Source of the DNA: Acidithiobacillus ferridurans | GTDB taxonomy: Bacteria > Pseudomonadota > Gammaproteobacteria > Acidithiobacillales > Acidithiobacillaceae | Length of the DNA: 64,000 bases | NCBI RefSeq assembly: GCF_003966655.1 | Contig: NZ_AP018795.1 | Coordinates: forward strand, 1,082,001 to 1,146,000 | Reading direction: 5' to 3' | Shown here: positions 1 through 9,962 of the stretch, one piece after another | Layout of the letters: every line of letters starts with the position of its first letter | Position numbering within the stretch: the stretch's first letter is position 1 | Translations under genes and position numbers: made by a program | Notes under the pieces: generated by a model | Told to the model about the DNA's origin: nothing | Database searches by the model: none | What the model saw: only the letters and a program-made list of their open reading frames with translations

Positions 1-408
1 CCTCTGCGCGAGTTTATCCAGGACGGCGTTGACGAAGCGATGGCCTTGCTCACCACCAAAGTCCTTATCCAGTTCTATGGCTTCATTGATGATCACCCGG
101 TATGGCGTTTGCGGATAGTCCCGCAATTCGTAGGCCGCCAGACGCAGGATCGCCCGTTCGACTTCGCTGACCTCGTCGGCCCAGCGACGGTCCTGCACTT
201 CCTCGGCGATGGCCGGGTCCAGCTCGGAGGTTGCGGCACAGACTCCTTGCCAGAGGCTTTTAAAGAAAGCGACATCGGCGCCCTGCAGGCGCTCCGGATC
301 GGAGGTAAATTGCAACTCGATCTCCGCACAATGGCCCGGGTTCATCTGCCACTGGTAGAGGGCCTGAACAGCAGCTTGACGCGCCAGACGACGGCGACTG
401 ATTTTCAT
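1..408 (-). CDS. nusB: Transcription antitermination factor NusB (3' end outside window)
   Basis: NusB binds boxA RNA with ribosomal protein S10 in antitermination complexes on rRNA operons. The frame starts with ATG at 408 and stays open to base 1, giving 136 residues of a protein normally about 140 long, so only the last few codons are missing. The N-terminus MKISRRRLARQAAVQALYQW and the later YRVIINEAIELDK stretch are typical of NusB. It begins 10 bases after the ribH stop, and ribH-nusB adjacency is widespread in proteobacteria, so it is probably the last gene of the glyA-rib operon. Confidence 0.95.
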   Translation of the reverse strand, partial: MKISRRRLARQAAVQALYQWQMNPGHCAEIELQFTSDPERLQGADVAFFKSLWQGVCAATSELDPAIAEEVQDRRWADEVSEVERAILRLAAYELRDYPQTPYRVIINEAIELDKDFGGEQGHRFVNAVLDKLAQR

Positions 409-418
409 CGAGTGCTGT

Positions 419-883
419 TCAGATCTGACGCAACAACTGCACCATTTCCAGCGCAGTCATGGCAGCATCGAAGCCCTTGTTGCCTGCTTTGGTTCCGGCG
501 CGCTCGATGGCCTGCTCAATGCTGTCCGTGGTCAGCACCCCAAAAATCACCGGCACTCCCGTGTCCAAGGATACCTGGGCCACCCCCTTGGACACTTCGG
601 CCGCGACATAATCAAAATGTGGGGTACTGCCGCGGATCACTGCCCCCAGACAAAGCACGGCGTCATAATTACCGCTACGCGCCAGCTTCTGTGCGATCAG
701 CGGCATCTCATAAGCACCCGGGACATGAACGACATGAAGCTGTTCTTCTTTTGCACCGTGACGGCGCAACGCATCGATGGCACCCTGCTCCAGCTGCTGG
801 GTGATAAAGCTGTTGAAACGGCTGACCAACAGGGCAAAGCGATGCTCACCGGCCTGCAGACTGCCTTCGATATGACGAATCAT
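419..883 (-). CDS. ribH: 6,7-dimethyl-8-ribityllumazine synthase
   Basis: Condenses 5-amino-6-ribitylaminouracil with 3,4-dihydroxy-2-butanone 4-phosphate to form lumazine, the penultimate riboflavin step. The 154-residue length fits the family. Visible motifs are VPGAYEMP (about 54-61), [15 protein letters not shown] (about 80-94, phosphate and substrate binding) and GVLTT (about 114). Its ATG overlaps the stop codon of the upstream ribB-type gene by 4 bases, indicating translational coupling inside the riboflavin operon. Confidence 0.97.
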   Translation of the reverse strand: MIRHIEGSLQAGEHRFALLVSRFNSFITQQLEQGAIDALRRHGAKEEQLHVVHVPGAYEMPLIAQKLARSGNYDAVLCLGAVIRGSTPHFDYVAAEVSKGVAQVSLDTGVPVIFGVLTTDSIEQAIERAGTKAGNKGFDAAMTALEMVQLLRQI

Positions 884-2013
884 GACTCATCCTCGGGGAC
901 TTCCAGAAAGGGACGCTGGCCGACGATCTCCAGACCGAAGCCGCCGATACCACGGTATTGAAACTGACTGTCGCTGAGGACCACCGCCTGATGCACCCCC
1001 AGATCAGAGAGAATCTGGGCACCGATACCAAAGGTGCGCAGAACTCGTCCGGCGTCGCCTGCCTGACCAGGCCCCTTGGGCTTTTCAGGCAATGCGGCAA
1101 TCTCGCGCAGGAGTTCTTCGACACTCTCCTGATGGTGGAGATAGACCAGTACGCCACGACCTTCTGCAGCAATCCGCCGCAAGGCGATGACATTCGGGCT
1201 GGCTTCACCGGCGAAGAGATCATTCAGCGTTTTGCCAACCTGTACCCGTACCAGTACGGGTTCATCATGCGCTTCCAGGTCGCCAAGAACCAGGGCAAAA
1301 TGCGTTTCACGGGCGACCCAGTCACGATAAACGTGGAGTTCGAAGTCGCCATATGGGGTATGCCACGGGCCACTCGCCTCCCGCTGTACGATCCGCTCCC
1401 GTTCCAGGCGATAGCGGATCAGGTCGGCAATGGTGCCAATTTTGAGGCCATGGTCCGCAGCATAGGGGAGCAGGTCGGGCAAACGCGCCATTTCGCCGTC
1501 GGCATTGAGAATTTCGCAGATGACGCCAGCGGGTTTGCAGCCAGCCAGTCGCGCAAGGTCGACCGCTGCTTCGGTATGACCGGCGCGAACGAGTACGCCC
1601 CCGGGTTCTGCGGCCAGGGGGAAAATGTGACCGGGCATCACGATGTCCTCAGGGCCGGCGTCATCGGCAATGGCAGCCTGAACCGTCGCCGCGCGGTCGG
1701 CGGCGGAAATGCCGGTGGTGACACCGCGGGCGGCCTCAATCGAGACCGTGAACGCGGTGCTGAGGTTGGCAGTGTTATGCCCTACCATCTGCGGGAGACG
1801 CAATCGCTCGCAACGCTCACGGGTAAGCGGCAGGCACACCAGACCACGTCCCTGCGAAACCATGAAGTTGATGGCGGCGGGTGTCACAAACTCCGCCGCC
1901 ATGATCAGGTCACCTTCGTTTTCACGCCCCTCGTCGTCCATCAGAATCACCATTCGGCCGGCAGCGATGTCGGCGATGATCTCCTCTGCGGAACTTATAC
2001 TGGCACTGCTCAT
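880..2013 (-). CDS. ribB: 3,4-dihydroxy-2-butanone 4-phosphate synthase with degenerate GTP cyclohydrolase II domain (RibBX type)
   Basis: The N-terminal half (about 1-205 of 377) is an intact RibB domain, with the acidic active-site motif [18 protein letters not shown] near 25-42 and [13 protein letters not shown] later. It makes the four-carbon riboflavin precursor from ribulose 5-phosphate. The C-terminal half follows the RibA fold outline but has no zinc-binding cysteines and no RQEGRGIG motif: that region reads [16 protein letters not shown]. It is therefore unlikely to be a GTP cyclohydrolase, and a separate ribA is expected elsewhere. The start at 2013 is chosen because ATG overlaps the ribE stop (ATGA) and the following residues match RibB starts; the open frame continues upstream without homology. 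Confidence 0.93.
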   Translation of the reverse strand: MSSASISSAEEIIADIAAGRMVILMDDEGRENEGDLIMAAEFVTPAAINFMVSQGRGLVCLPLTRERCERLRLPQMVGHNTANLSTAFTVSIEAARGVTTGISAADRAATVQAAIADDAGPEDIVMPGHIFPLAAEPGGVLVRAGHTEAAVDLARLAGCKPAGVICEILNADGEMARLPDLLPYAADHGLKIGTIADLIRYRLERERIVQREASGPWHTPYGDFELHVYRDWVARETHFALVLGDLEAHDEPVLVRVQVGKTLNDLFAGEASPNVIALRRIAAEGRGVLVYLHHQESVEELLREIAALPEKPKGPGQAGDAGRVLRTFGIGAQILSDLGVHQAVVLSDSQFQYRGIGGFGLEIVGQRPFLEVPEDES

Positions 2014-2666
2014 ACCGGAAACCCTTTTGCGGCGAGTGAATCGCGATCGACTGTTGATTTTAACCCGGACCCGGGGCCTGTGGCCACCCAGCGTTCCAGA
2101 TAGCGCGCAATGAGGTCCACCTCCAGATTGACGGACTGCCCCGGCCGCCACTGCGCGGCTGTCGTCTGTGCCAAGGTGTGGGGGATGAGATTGAGCATGA
2201 ACAGGTCGCCTCGGAGCGCGTTGACGGTCAGGCTGATGCCGTCCACGCAGACGCTGCCTTTGGCGGCAACATAGCGTAGCAGGTCCGGAGGTGCGGCGAT
2301 GGCAAATACCTGCGAGCGTCCCGAGGCGCTCACTTCGCGAACCTGTCCGACACCATCCACATGGCCAGCGACCAGATGCCCTCCCAGGCGATCTGCCAGT
2401 CGCAGAGCTTTTTCCAGATTGACCGGACTGCCCACCTGAAGACGTCCAAGAATGGTTTTATCGAGGGTTTCGCGGGAGACATCGACGGCGAAGGCGTCGC
2501 GCTGGACTTCCACCACCGTCAGGCAGGCGCCGGAAACCGCAATACTGTCGCCCAACTGGACATCACTAAGATCAAGGTTCCCGGCAGCGACGGTCAGCCG
2601 TAGGTCGCCGCTCTGGGGCTGCATCCCGCGGATCTGCCCCAATGCCTGAATAATGCCAGTAAACAT
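2010..2666 (-). CDS. ribE: Riboflavin synthase alpha chain
   Basis: Dismutates two lumazine molecules to riboflavin and the pyrimidine precursor. The 218 residues contain two tandem lumazine-binding barrels: the first starts [12 protein letters not shown] and the second carries the [11 protein letters not shown] signature near residue 100, the usual internal duplication. It lies 3 bases after the ribD stop and overlaps the downstream ribB-type gene by 4 bases. Confidence 0.96.
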   Translation of the reverse strand: MFTGIIQALGQIRGMQPQSGDLRLTVAAGNLDLSDVQLGDSIAVSGACLTVVEVQRDAFAVDVSRETLDKTILGRLQVGSPVNLEKALRLADRLGGHLVAGHVDGVGQVREVSASGRSQVFAIAAPPDLLRYVAAKGSVCVDGISLTVNALRGDLFMLNLIPHTLAQTTAAQWRPGQSVNLEVDLIARYLERWVATGPGSGLKSTVDRDSLAAKGFPV

Positions 2667-2669
2667 CGC

Positions 2670-3770
2670 CTATCGCTCCTGTGGACGCAATGTCCACTTG
2701 ATATCGTTGCCCAATCGGGAGCTTTGGATCACCGACCAGCGCGGCACCTCCGCGAGATCCGAATAGGGGCCGGTAGCAAGCACCGGCCGCGCATCCTGCC
2801 CGAGCAGCAGCGGTGCCACATAAAGCAGCCATTCGTCGATCAGACCAGCCGCGAACAGGGAGGCAGCGACGCCAGGCCCCGCTTCGACCAGCACCTCGTT
2901 GATCTGCCGCTCGGTCAGCATGCCCGTCACTTCCTGCCAGTCCAGTCCCTGTACCGTGCTGCCACAGATCAGCAACTCCGCACCGGCAGCGCACAGCGCC
3001 GCCCGGGCGGCAACGGGAGCATCCTGCCGGTGGAAAATCCATACCGCACCAGGTGTACCAAAAAGCGCCGCATCCGGCGGCGTGCGCAGATGGCTGTCCA
3101 CGATGACTTTCACCGGATAGCGCCGCAGGGGAGTTTCCAGGCGTGGTGCCAGGCGCGGATTGTCGGCCAGCACCGTGCCGATGCCGACAAGGATGGCACT
3201 GGCCCGTGCGCGCTCCTGCTGCACATCCGCACGCGCCGCCTCGCCCGTCAGCCATTGGCTTTGTCCGTTGGCAAGCGCCACCCGGCCGTCCAGACTCATG
3301 GCCTGCTTGAGCCGCATCCAGGGGCGGCCATGGCGCATCCGGCGCAGAAATCCAGGATTCAGGGCTTCTGCCGCCGCTTCCAGGCAGCCCTCCTCGGCCA
3401 CCACGCCGGCGGCGCGCAAACGTTCCACGCCGCGCCCCGCCACTAGAGGGTTAGGGTCGCGCATGGCAATCACCACCCGCGCGATACCCGCGGCAATCAG
3501 CGCATCCGCACAGGGCGGCGTACGGCCATAGTGACTGCAAGGCTCCAGAGTCACATAAGCCGTAGCGCCGCGCGCAGCAGCACCCGCCTCCTTCAGCGCA
3601 AGAACCTCCGCATGCGCCTCACCGGCCTGCAGATGAGCGCCCCGCCCGATGACGCGTCCGTCTTTGACCAGAACAGCACCAACACAGGGATTGGGGTGCG
3701 CGCTGTACTGGCCCTGCTTCGCAAGCACCAGAGCCTCAGCCATGAAGGCAAGATCCTGCTCAGTCGCCAC
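2670..3770 (-). CDS. ribD: Bifunctional diaminohydroxyphosphoribosylaminopyrimidine deaminase / 5-amino-6-(5-phosphoribosylamino)uracil reductase
   Basis: Carries out the second and third steps of riboflavin synthesis. The N-terminal cytidine-deaminase-like domain shows the zinc site H53-A-E55 and [11 protein letters not shown] (C78, C87). The C-terminal reductase domain runs from about residue 150, with [15 protein letters not shown] near the end. Length is 366. The chosen start is GTG at 3770, which overlaps the nrdR end by 11 bases and has a GGGGGAG ribosome site upstream; an internal ATG nine codons later is the alternative. Confidence 0.96.
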   Translation of the reverse strand: MATEQDLAFMAEALVLAKQGQYSAHPNPCVGAVLVKDGRVIGRGAHLQAGEAHAEVLALKEAGAAARGATAYVTLEPCSHYGRTPPCADALIAAGIARVVIAMRDPNPLVAGRGVERLRAAGVVAEEGCLEAAAEALNPGFLRRMRHGRPWMRLKQAMSLDGRVALANGQSQWLTGEAARADVQQERARASAILVGIGTVLADNPRLAPRLETPLRRYPVKVIVDSHLRTPPDAALFGTPGAVWIFHRQDAPVAARAALCAAGAELLICGSTVQGLDWQEVTGMLTERQINEVLVEAGPGVAASLFAAGLIDEWLLYVAPLLLGQDARPVLATGPYSDLAEVPRWSVIQSSRLGNDIKWTLRPQER

Positions 3771-4251
3771 GATTCGGATCGTCTCCCCCGCCGGGGACCT
3801 CCGCCTCCTTCATCCGCGCAATCTCCACGCTGAACGCATCGACGTCCTCAAAGCGCCTGTAAACAGAGGCAAAACGCACATAGGCGACAGGATCGAGGTC
3901 ACGCAAAGCCTCCATCACCAGTTCGCCGATGAGGCGCGCCGGGATCTCCCGCTCACCGCGTTCGCGGATACGGCGCTGGATCATCCGCACGGCGGCATCC
4001 ACCCGCGCAGTGGCTACCGGCCTCTTGCTCAATGCCCGGGTCAGACCCCGCTGGAGTTTGTCTTCGCTGAAGGATTCGCGTCGTCCATCGGTCTTGACGA
4101 CCATGGGCAACGCCAGCTCTGCCCGTTCAAAGGTGGTGAAGCGTTGCCCGCACTCAGGACATTCGCGCCGCCGCCGTACACTTCCACCGTCATCCGCGAG
4201 GCGGGAATCCACCACGCGGGTATCGGCGTAGGCACAGAACGGACAATGCAT
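3760..4251 (-). CDS. nrdR: Transcriptional repressor NrdR
   Basis: Zinc-ribbon plus ATP-cone repressor of ribonucleotide reductase genes. The 163 residues start MHCPFC and show the four zinc cysteines C3, C6, C31 and C34, followed by an ATP-cone domain with [14 protein letters not shown]. It starts 7 bases after the glyA stop and overlaps ribD. The order glyA-nrdR-ribD is conserved in many proteobacteria. Confidence 0.97.
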   Translation of the reverse strand: MHCPFCAYADTRVVDSRLADDGGSVRRRRECPECGQRFTTFERAELALPMVVKTDGRRESFSEDKLQRGLTRALSKRPVATARVDAAVRMIQRRIRERGEREIPARLIGELVMEALRDLDPVAYVRFASVYRRFEDVDAFSVEIARMKEAEVPGGGDDPNRGD

Positions 4252-4257
4252 GAATAC

Positions 4258-5501
4258 TCAGCCGTACACCGGGAACTGATGGCAGAGGGCCTCCATATCT
4301 GCACGGACCCGCTCAATGACCGCAGCATCGCTGCTCGCATCCAGGACATCCGCAATGCCGTTGCCCAGGCGATGCATTTCGGCCTCGCCAAAACCTCGCG
4401 TGGTAGCGGCCGGCGTACCAATCCGGATGCCGCTGGTAACCGCCGGGGGCGGATATCGAAGGGCACGGCATTCTTGTTGACGGTGATATTGGCCTGTCCC
4501 AGTGCCTCTTCCGCCTCCTTACCCGTGACCTTCTCGCCCAGGTTCAGCAAGAAGAGATGGTTGTCGGTACCACCCGAAACCGCGCCATAACCACGCCCCG
4601 CCAACACCTTGCTCAAGGTTTGCGCGTTATGAATGACCTGCTGCTGATAGGACTTGAACTCCGGCCGCAGCGCTTCACGGAAGGCGACGGCCTTGGCAGC
4701 GATGACATGCATCAGCGGCCCCCCCTGTAAGCCGGGGAAGATCAGGGAGTTCACTTTTTTGCCATATTGCTCCCGGCAGAGGATCAATCCGCCGCGAGGA
4801 CCGCGCAGGGTTTTGTGGGTGGTGGTGGTGACAAAATCCGCATGGGGCACGGGGCTGGGGTGCAGGCCCGTGGCCACAAGGCCGGCGATGTGCGCCATGT
4901 CCACCAGCAGATAGGCGCCGATGCTGCGGGCAATCTCGCCGATGCGGGCGAAGTCGATGACGCGAGAGTAGGCACTGGCACCGGCGACGATCATCTTCGG
5001 GCGTTCCCGCTCCGCCTGCTCCGCCATGGCGTCATAATCGATGCGGCCGTCTTCCGCGCGCACGCCATAAGCCGCCACCTGAAAAAGCTTGCCGGACACG
5101 TTCACTTTGGCGCCGTGGGTCAGGTGGCCGCCATGAGCAAGGCTCATGCCCATGATCTTGTCACCGGGCTGGAGCACGGACAAGTAAACAGCCTGATTGG
5201 CCTGCGAGCCGGAGTGCGCCTGGACATTGGCATGTTCGGCGCCAAAAAGCTCCAGCGCACGGTCCATGGCGAGCTGCTCGGCGATATCTACGTACTCGCA
5301 ACCGCCATAGTAGCGTTTACCAGGATAGCCTTCTGCGTATTTGTTGGTCAGCACCGAGCCCTGCGCGGCCATTACCATGGGGCTGGCATAGTTCTCGGAA
5401 GCGATGAGCTCGACATGATCCTCCTGACGCCGGGTTTCTTTGCGCATGGCATCCCAAAGCACGGGGTCAAAATCAGCGATGGTCAGGGTCTTGGAAAACA
5501 T
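4258..5501 (-). CDS. glyA: Serine hydroxymethyltransferase, interrupted by a 1-base frameshift
   Basis: PLP enzyme interconverting serine and glycine and supplying methylene-tetrahydrofolate. Residues 1-352 read normally, with the PLP lysine in [14 protein letters not shown] (K230). The frame then breaks at a run of five G (plus strand 4445-4449). Adding one base restores [19 protein letters not shown] and a family-typical end FPVYG with its stop at 4258-4260, giving 414 residues in total. Left unrepaired, the frame reads about 130 nonsense codons into nrdR. The gene is housekeeping and the break is in a homopolymer, so a sequencing error is more likely than real loss. Confidence 0.93.
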
Positions 5502-5538
5502 GGCGAAACTCCTTGGGCTTCAGAAAAAGCAGGCGTAA

Positions 5539-5567
5539 ACACTAATGGATGCACACGGTCACAGCAA
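5539..5567 (-). promoter_or_regulatory. Putative sigma-70 promoter of the glyA-nrdR-rib operon
   Basis: Read on the minus strand, a -35 element TTGCTG (5567-5562) is separated by 17 bases from a -10 element TAGTGT (5544-5539). The glyA ATG lies 37 bases further on and is preceded by AAGGAG. Both boxes are partial matches, so this is inferred from position and spacing. Confidence 0.4.
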
Positions 5568-5633
5568 GGGTGAAAAATTGGCATAACCCATGAATCTCTT
5601 TCATCCGGCGCCAGCGCCTGGACATGCGCCGGC

Positions 5634-6413
5634 TCAGATCTTGATACGCACCGGCTGGGGATGGCCCTGCAAAACGAACTTTGGTGCCGCCTTTTCTTTC
5701 TTGCCACGGCGTGGCCGCTGTTTGTCCGCAAAAATATCCTGATAAGCCACATAAATGACCGGTGGCCCAAGCACCCAGACCACTAGTCCGAGCCAAAGCT
5801 GAGAGAATGCGGGCATCAGCACATTGCTGATCAGAATGGCGGCCCACAGGGCAATCAGGGGGTCGCGCAACTCCGGCCGGAAAATCAGGGTCAGCGTGGT
5901 TTCTACCTCTGATTCCAGCCAGCCATGCCCTTTATGCAGTGCAAGGGCGATACCAAAAAAGGCGGGAGAGAACCAGAAGTAGGGCATGAGCGCCAGATTG
6001 GAGAAGCGCTCGCCGAATGCGAACCACCAGCCCCAGAACCCCTGCCCCAAGCCAGACCCGTCATTCCAGGGCATCTGAATTCCGGCGAGGATGGCCCCCA
6101 TCACTACCGTATCCTGGCCGAACTCGAAGATCATCCCGAATATCGCGAATACCATGCCCCATAAAACGGCCACATGGAGTGCGTGCCGGGTTTGCTGCGG
6201 GGTGTATTCCTCTCCCTCACTGCGGCCGGCGATGCGCAGACCGACCAGCAATCCAAGCGGTGCCAGCGCGTCCATAAGCCAACCCGGAAAGGGAATGGCG
6301 GCGAAGATCAGGGCCCCGGCGGCGAAGGCAAGCCATGGCTTGGGGCGCACCGCTACCAACTCGGCTCCACCTTCCACCCAGGTCATCATTCGATTCAACC
6401 AATTCCAAGCCAA
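5634..6413 (-). CDS. Integral membrane protein of unknown function
   Basis: No family recognised. The 259 residues show at least six hydrophobic segments: about 28-62 (two adjacent spans), 88-110, 140-160 and 188-228. The C-terminus is basic and cytoplasm-like (DKQRPRRGKKEKAAPK). The short N-terminus is amphipathic (MAWNWLNRMMTW). TTG at 6413 is the preferred start because GGGAG lies 7 bases upstream; an ATG at 6389 is the alternative. It stands alone between glyA and the divergent metX, and a GC-rich inverted repeat (5608-5634) just past its stop could fold in the transcript. Confidence 0.75.
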   Translation of the reverse strand: MAWNWLNRMMTWVEGGAELVAVRPKPWLAFAAGALIFAAIPFPGWLMDALAPLGLLVGLRIAGRSEGEEYTPQQTRHALHVAVLWGMVFAIFGMIFEFGQDTVVMGAILAGIQMPWNDGSGLGQGFWGWWFAFGERFSNLALMPYFWFSPAFFGIALALHKGHGWLESEVETTLTLIFRPELRDPLIALWAAILISNVLMPAFSQLWLGLVVWVLGPPVIYVAYQDIFADKQRPRRGKKEKAAPKFVLQGHPQPVRIKI

Positions 6414-6604
6414 AGCGCTGCTCCCGGACTAAGGACAAACGGCCTGCGCGCAATTCCTGTACCAGGCCGGTACAACAGGGATCAGTGTAGCCAAGAATGC
6501 GGGTCATGACAAAACACCTGCACCAGGATCTGTCCGGCACGTCTTGTAGCTGGGGGCCGGCGCGATTAGACTCTTTCAGCTCTCCCTATAAATCGAAGTG
6601 CATA

Positions 6605-7756
6605 ATGCCAGTAGAGATACCCGTCGATTCCGTTGGACTGGTGACCCCGCAGACTGTGACCTTTTCGGCACCTCTGGAGCTGGAGTGCGGGCGCTGGCTG
6701 CCCGGCTACACCCTCGCCTACGAGACCTACGGCACACTCAATGCGCAGCGGAGCAACGCCATCCTGCTCTGCCATGCCCTTTCCGGCGACCACCACGCAG
6801 CGGGCTATCACAGCATGGACGATCGCAAACCCGGCTGGTGGGAACACTTGCTGGGACCGAGAAAGGCCATGGATACGGAGCGGTTTTTCTTTGTCTGCGC
6901 CAACTTCATCGGCTCCTGCAAGGGGTCCACCGGCCCAGCCAGTACCAACCCGGAAACCGGTGCACCCTGGGGATTGGATTTTCCCATGGTCACCGTGCGC
7001 GACTGGGTGAAAACCCAGGCCGAACTGGCAGACTATCTGGGCATTGAACAGTGGGCGGCGGTTGTGGGAGGCAGCCTTGGCGGCATGCAGGTGATGCAGT
7101 GGAGCATGGATTATCCGGAGCGCCTGCGGCATGCTGTGGTCATCGCCGCCGCACCCAAGCTCACCGCCCAGAACATCGCCTTCAACGAGGTTTGCCGGCA
7201 AGCCATCATGACGGATCCGGACTTTTATAACGGCCGTTATTATGCGCACAACACCAAACCGCGTCGCGGCCTGTCGCTGGCACGCATGATCGGCCATATC
7301 ACCTATCTCTCCGACAACGCCATGCGTACCAAATTCGGCCGCGACACCCGGGGCGGCAAGGCTTTCTCCTTCGGCTTCGACGTGGATTTTGAAGTGGAGA
7401 GTTATCTGCGTTATCAGGGCTCCAGCTTTGTGGAGCGCTTTGATGCCAACAGCTACCTTTATATCACCAAGGCCTTGGACTATTTTGATCCGGCCAGCGC
7501 CTGGGGGGGCAATCTGGCCGAGGCCTTTGCCTCCACTCGGGCAAACTTTCTGGTGATTTCCTTCAGCTCGGACTGGCGCTTCTCTCCGGAACGCTCCCGC
7601 GAAATCGTGCAAGCCCTGTATACCTGTAACCGGGACGTCAGTTATGCGGAGATCGAGGCAGAGCATGGTCACGATTCTTTCCTGATGCCCATCCCCCAAT
7701 ACGTGGCAGTGCTGGGCACCTATCTGGGGCGGGTTGCTGAAGAGGTCGGCGCATGA
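6605..7756 (+). CDS. metX: Homoserine O-acetyltransferase
   Basis: Alpha/beta-hydrolase acylating homoserine in methionine synthesis. The 383 residues carry the nucleophile elbow [10 protein letters not shown] (S157), with the aspartate in SSDWRFSP and the histidine in [10 protein letters not shown] completing the triad. GSTGPAST near 108-114 is also characteristic. ATG at 6605 is chosen over an open upstream extension because homology begins there. Some family members use succinyl-CoA, which the sequence alone does not settle. It overlaps metW by 4 bases, the usual metX-metW coupling. Confidence 0.95.
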   Translation: MPVEIPVDSVGLVTPQTVTFSAPLELECGRWLPGYTLAYETYGTLNAQRSNAILLCHALSGDHHAAGYHSMDDRKPGWWEHLLGPRKAMDTERFFFVCANFIGSCKGSTGPASTNPETGAPWGLDFPMVTVRDWVKTQAELADYLGIEQWAAVVGGSLGGMQVMQWSMDYPERLRHAVVIAAAPKLTAQNIAFNEVCRQAIMTDPDFYNGRYYAHNTKPRRGLSLARMIGHITYLSDNAMRTKFGRDTRGGKAFSFGFDVDFEVESYLRYQGSSFVERFDANSYLYITKALDYFDPASAWGGNLAEAFASTRANFLVISFSSDWRFSPERSREIVQALYTCNRDVSYAEIEAEHGHDSFLMPIPQYVAVLGTYLGRVAEEVGA

Positions 7757-8358
7757 CCCTGCGTAAGGACCTGGCGATCATCGCCGACTGGATTGCCCCC
7801 CGGAGCCGTATCCTCGATCTGGGTTGCGGGGAAGGCGAACTGTTGGCTTACCTGCGCGCCGAAAAAGGGGTGCAGGGCTATGGCGTGGAAATCGAGGAGG
7901 CGAGGGTGGTGGCGGCCATACGCCGCGGCATACCGGTGATTCAGCAGGATCTCGATCAAGGTTTGCGTAATTTTGCCGATCAAAGCGTCGATACGGTAGT
8001 CCTTTCCCTGACCCTGCAAGCTACAACCTACCCGCGCGAACTGCTGCTGGAGATGCTGCGGGTGGGACGCGAGGTCATCGTCACTTTTCCCAACATGGGG
8101 CACTGGCACGCGCGCTGGCAACTGGGTATCCGTGGCCGCATGCCCATGACGGATGTTTTGCCCCATACGTGGTACGATACGCCGAATATCCATCTGTGTA
8201 CGATCCGCGATTTCGAGTCGCTGTGCCATGATAACGGGATTGCCGTCCATCAGCGGGTCGTGCTGAACGATCTGCGTCGCGAGACCTGGCGCAACCGCCT
8301 GTTGCCCAATCTTTTCGGCGAGGTCGCCCTCTATCGTTGCGCCCTGAAGGTGCACTGA
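7753..8358 (+). CDS. metW: Methionine biosynthesis protein MetW
   Basis: Class I SAM-dependent methyltransferase-like protein of 201 residues, with the SAM loop [12 protein letters not shown] (about 20-31) and a [11 protein letters not shown] segment. MetW accompanies MetX in many proteobacteria and is thought to support its acylation activity; its exact reaction is uncertain. ATG overlaps the metX stop (ATGA). Confidence 0.94.
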   Translation: MTLRKDLAIIADWIAPRSRILDLGCGEGELLAYLRAEKGVQGYGVEIEEARVVAAIRRGIPVIQQDLDQGLRNFADQSVDTVVLSLTLQATTYPRELLLEMLRVGREVIVTFPNMGHWHARWQLGIRGRMPMTDVLPHTWYDTPNIHLCTIRDFESLCHDNGIAVHQRVVLNDLRRETWRNRLLPNLFGEVALYRCALKVH

Positions 8359-8377
8359 CCCGCTGCAGGAGAACGCC

Positions 8378-9034
8378 ATGCGACTAGAACTCATCAGCTT
8401 TCCCCTCTGCCCTTACGTGCAGCGCTCCGTCATCACCCTGCTCCACAAGCAGGTGGGCTTCACCCTCACCCACATTGATCTGGCGCATAAGCCGGAGTGG
8501 TTTCTGGCCCTGTCGCCCCTGGGCAAAGTCCCCTGCCTGAAGATCGATGAACACACCGTTCTTTTCGATTCGCAGGTCATCAATGAATATCTGGACGAAA
8601 CCATCGCCCCCGCGCTGCATCCTGCCGACCCGCTGGAGCGGGCGCAGCACCGCGCCTGGATTGCCTTCGGCAGCGAAATACTGGGCGATCAGATGCAGAT
8701 GATGGTCGCTCAGGGAGAAGAGCGTTTTACCGCCGCCAGTCGTCAGCTTTTTGATAAACTGGAGCGACTGGATAAAGCCATGGGAAACGGCGCATTCTTT
8801 GCTGGCGATGACTTCAGTCTGATAGACGCCGCATTGGCTCCCCTGTTCATGCGCATGGAAATCCTCCATACCCTGCGCCCATTGCCGCGCTGGGAATCCT
8901 TGGGCAAACTGCGACGTTTGACGGCGTTGCTCATGGAGCTGCCGGAAGTGGCGGGATCGGTAACTGCGGACTTCCCCGATCGTCTGCGCAACTATATTAG
9001 TGAGAGAGGCAGTCTGTTTTTGCGTACTGCCTGA
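8378..9034 (+). CDS. Glutathione S-transferase family protein
   Basis: The thioredoxin-fold N-domain (about 1-78) starts [20 protein letters not shown] and contains the glutathione-site signatures KVPCL and [12 protein letters not shown]. An all-helical C-domain follows (about 85-218). The CPYVQ start resembles omega or stringent-starvation-like GSTs, with a cysteine at the catalytic position. It lies 20 bases after metW with an AGGAG site. Substrate unknown. Confidence 0.9.
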   Translation: MRLELISFPLCPYVQRSVITLLHKQVGFTLTHIDLAHKPEWFLALSPLGKVPCLKIDEHTVLFDSQVINEYLDETIAPALHPADPLERAQHRAWIAFGSEILGDQMQMMVAQGEERFTAASRQLFDKLERLDKAMGNGAFFAGDDFSLIDAALAPLFMRMEILHTLRPLPRWESLGKLRRLTALLMELPEVAGSVTADFPDRLRNYISERGSLFLRTA

Positions 9035-9081
9035 ACCAACGCCGCACCACAAATCCGATAAAGAACAGGGGAGTAGACCAT

Positions 9082-9867
9082 ATGAGCGCACATCACGAAA
9101 ATGGGGAACAGAGTCAGGCACTGGTGCCGACCACCCACTTCGGCTACCAGGAGGTACCCGAGACGGAGAAGGAGCAACTCGTCAGGGGGGTTTTCAGCAA
9201 CGTCGCCAGCAAATATGACCTGATGAACGATCTCATGTCCCTCGGGGTCCACCGTTTGTGGAAACGCTTTACCGTAGATCTCGCCCGGCCCCGGCCGGGG
9301 CAGCGGGTACTGGATCTGGCGGGTGGTACGGGCGATCTGGCGGCCGCCATTTATCCGCGGGTGCGGCCCAACGGCTCCATCGTGGTCTCGGACATCAATC
9401 CCGAGATGCTGGCGGTGGGGGAAAGTCGGCTGGCTGACAAAGGCATCATCGCGGGAGTGGAGTTTGTCGAGGCCAACGCCGAGGATCTGCCTTTCCCTGA
9501 CCGCGAATTCGATCTGGTCACCCTGGCTTTCGGTATTCGCAATATGACCCACCCGGAAAGGGCGCTGAAAGAAATTCATCGGGTGCTGAAAACCGGTGGG
9601 CGGGTATTGATCCTCGAATTCTCCCATCCACGCTGGCCCGGTTTGCAGACCGTATATGATATGTACTCCTTCAAGTTATTGCCGCGAATTGGCGAACTGG
9701 TGGCCAAAGACCGTGAGAGCTACCAGTATCTGGTGGAATCCATCCGCCGCTTCCCCGATCAGGAAACCTTCAAAATAATGATGGAAGATGCCGGGTTGGA
9801 GCGGGTGGAGGTATTCAACCTCTCCGGCGGGATTGTCGCACTGCATCGCGGGTTCCGGATGGACTAA
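9082..9867 (+). CDS. ubiE: Demethylmenaquinone / 2-polyprenyl-6-methoxybenzoquinol methyltransferase
   Basis: C-methyltransferase of ubiquinone and menaquinone synthesis. The 261 residues carry the UbiE signature [19 protein letters not shown], the SAM loop [12 protein letters not shown], and [20 protein letters not shown]. The N-terminal 25 residues are longer than in short homologues. A GGGGAG site precedes the ATG. Confidence 0.96.
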   Translation: MSAHHENGEQSQALVPTTHFGYQEVPETEKEQLVRGVFSNVASKYDLMNDLMSLGVHRLWKRFTVDLARPRPGQRVLDLAGGTGDLAAAIYPRVRPNGSIVVSDINPEMLAVGESRLADKGIIAGVEFVEANAEDLPFPDREFDLVTLAFGIRNMTHPERALKEIHRVLKTGGRVLILEFSHPRWPGLQTVYDMYSFKLLPRIGELVAKDRESYQYLVESIRRFPDQETFKIMMEDAGLERVEVFNLSGGIVALHRGFRMD

Positions 9868-9962
9868 TGAATGCTTTTCATCACCACGCCTAAAAATTCC
9901 CTCTTGAGCCCACCGACATGGCAGGGCATGATGGCGGCAATTTTCGCAGAGGAGTAATGCCC

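Noticed and set aside
1-2103. Long plus-strand open frames opposite nusB, ribH and ribB
   Set aside because: They are antisense shadows caused by high G+C; all family matches are on the minus strand.
5502-5633. FMN riboswitch for the riboflavin operon
   Set aside because: Only 132 bases are available upstream of glyA, without the conserved RFN element segments, and no long leader exists before ribD.
6217-6540. A minus-strand frame of about 107 residues upstream of and overlapping the membrane protein gene ([12 protein letters not shown]...)
   Set aside because: It overlaps 200 bases of a better-supported gene in another frame and has no recognisable homology.
9868-9962. SAM or cobalamin riboswitch before metE
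   Set aside because: The 95-base gap is too short and lacks recognisable conserved riboswitch boxes.
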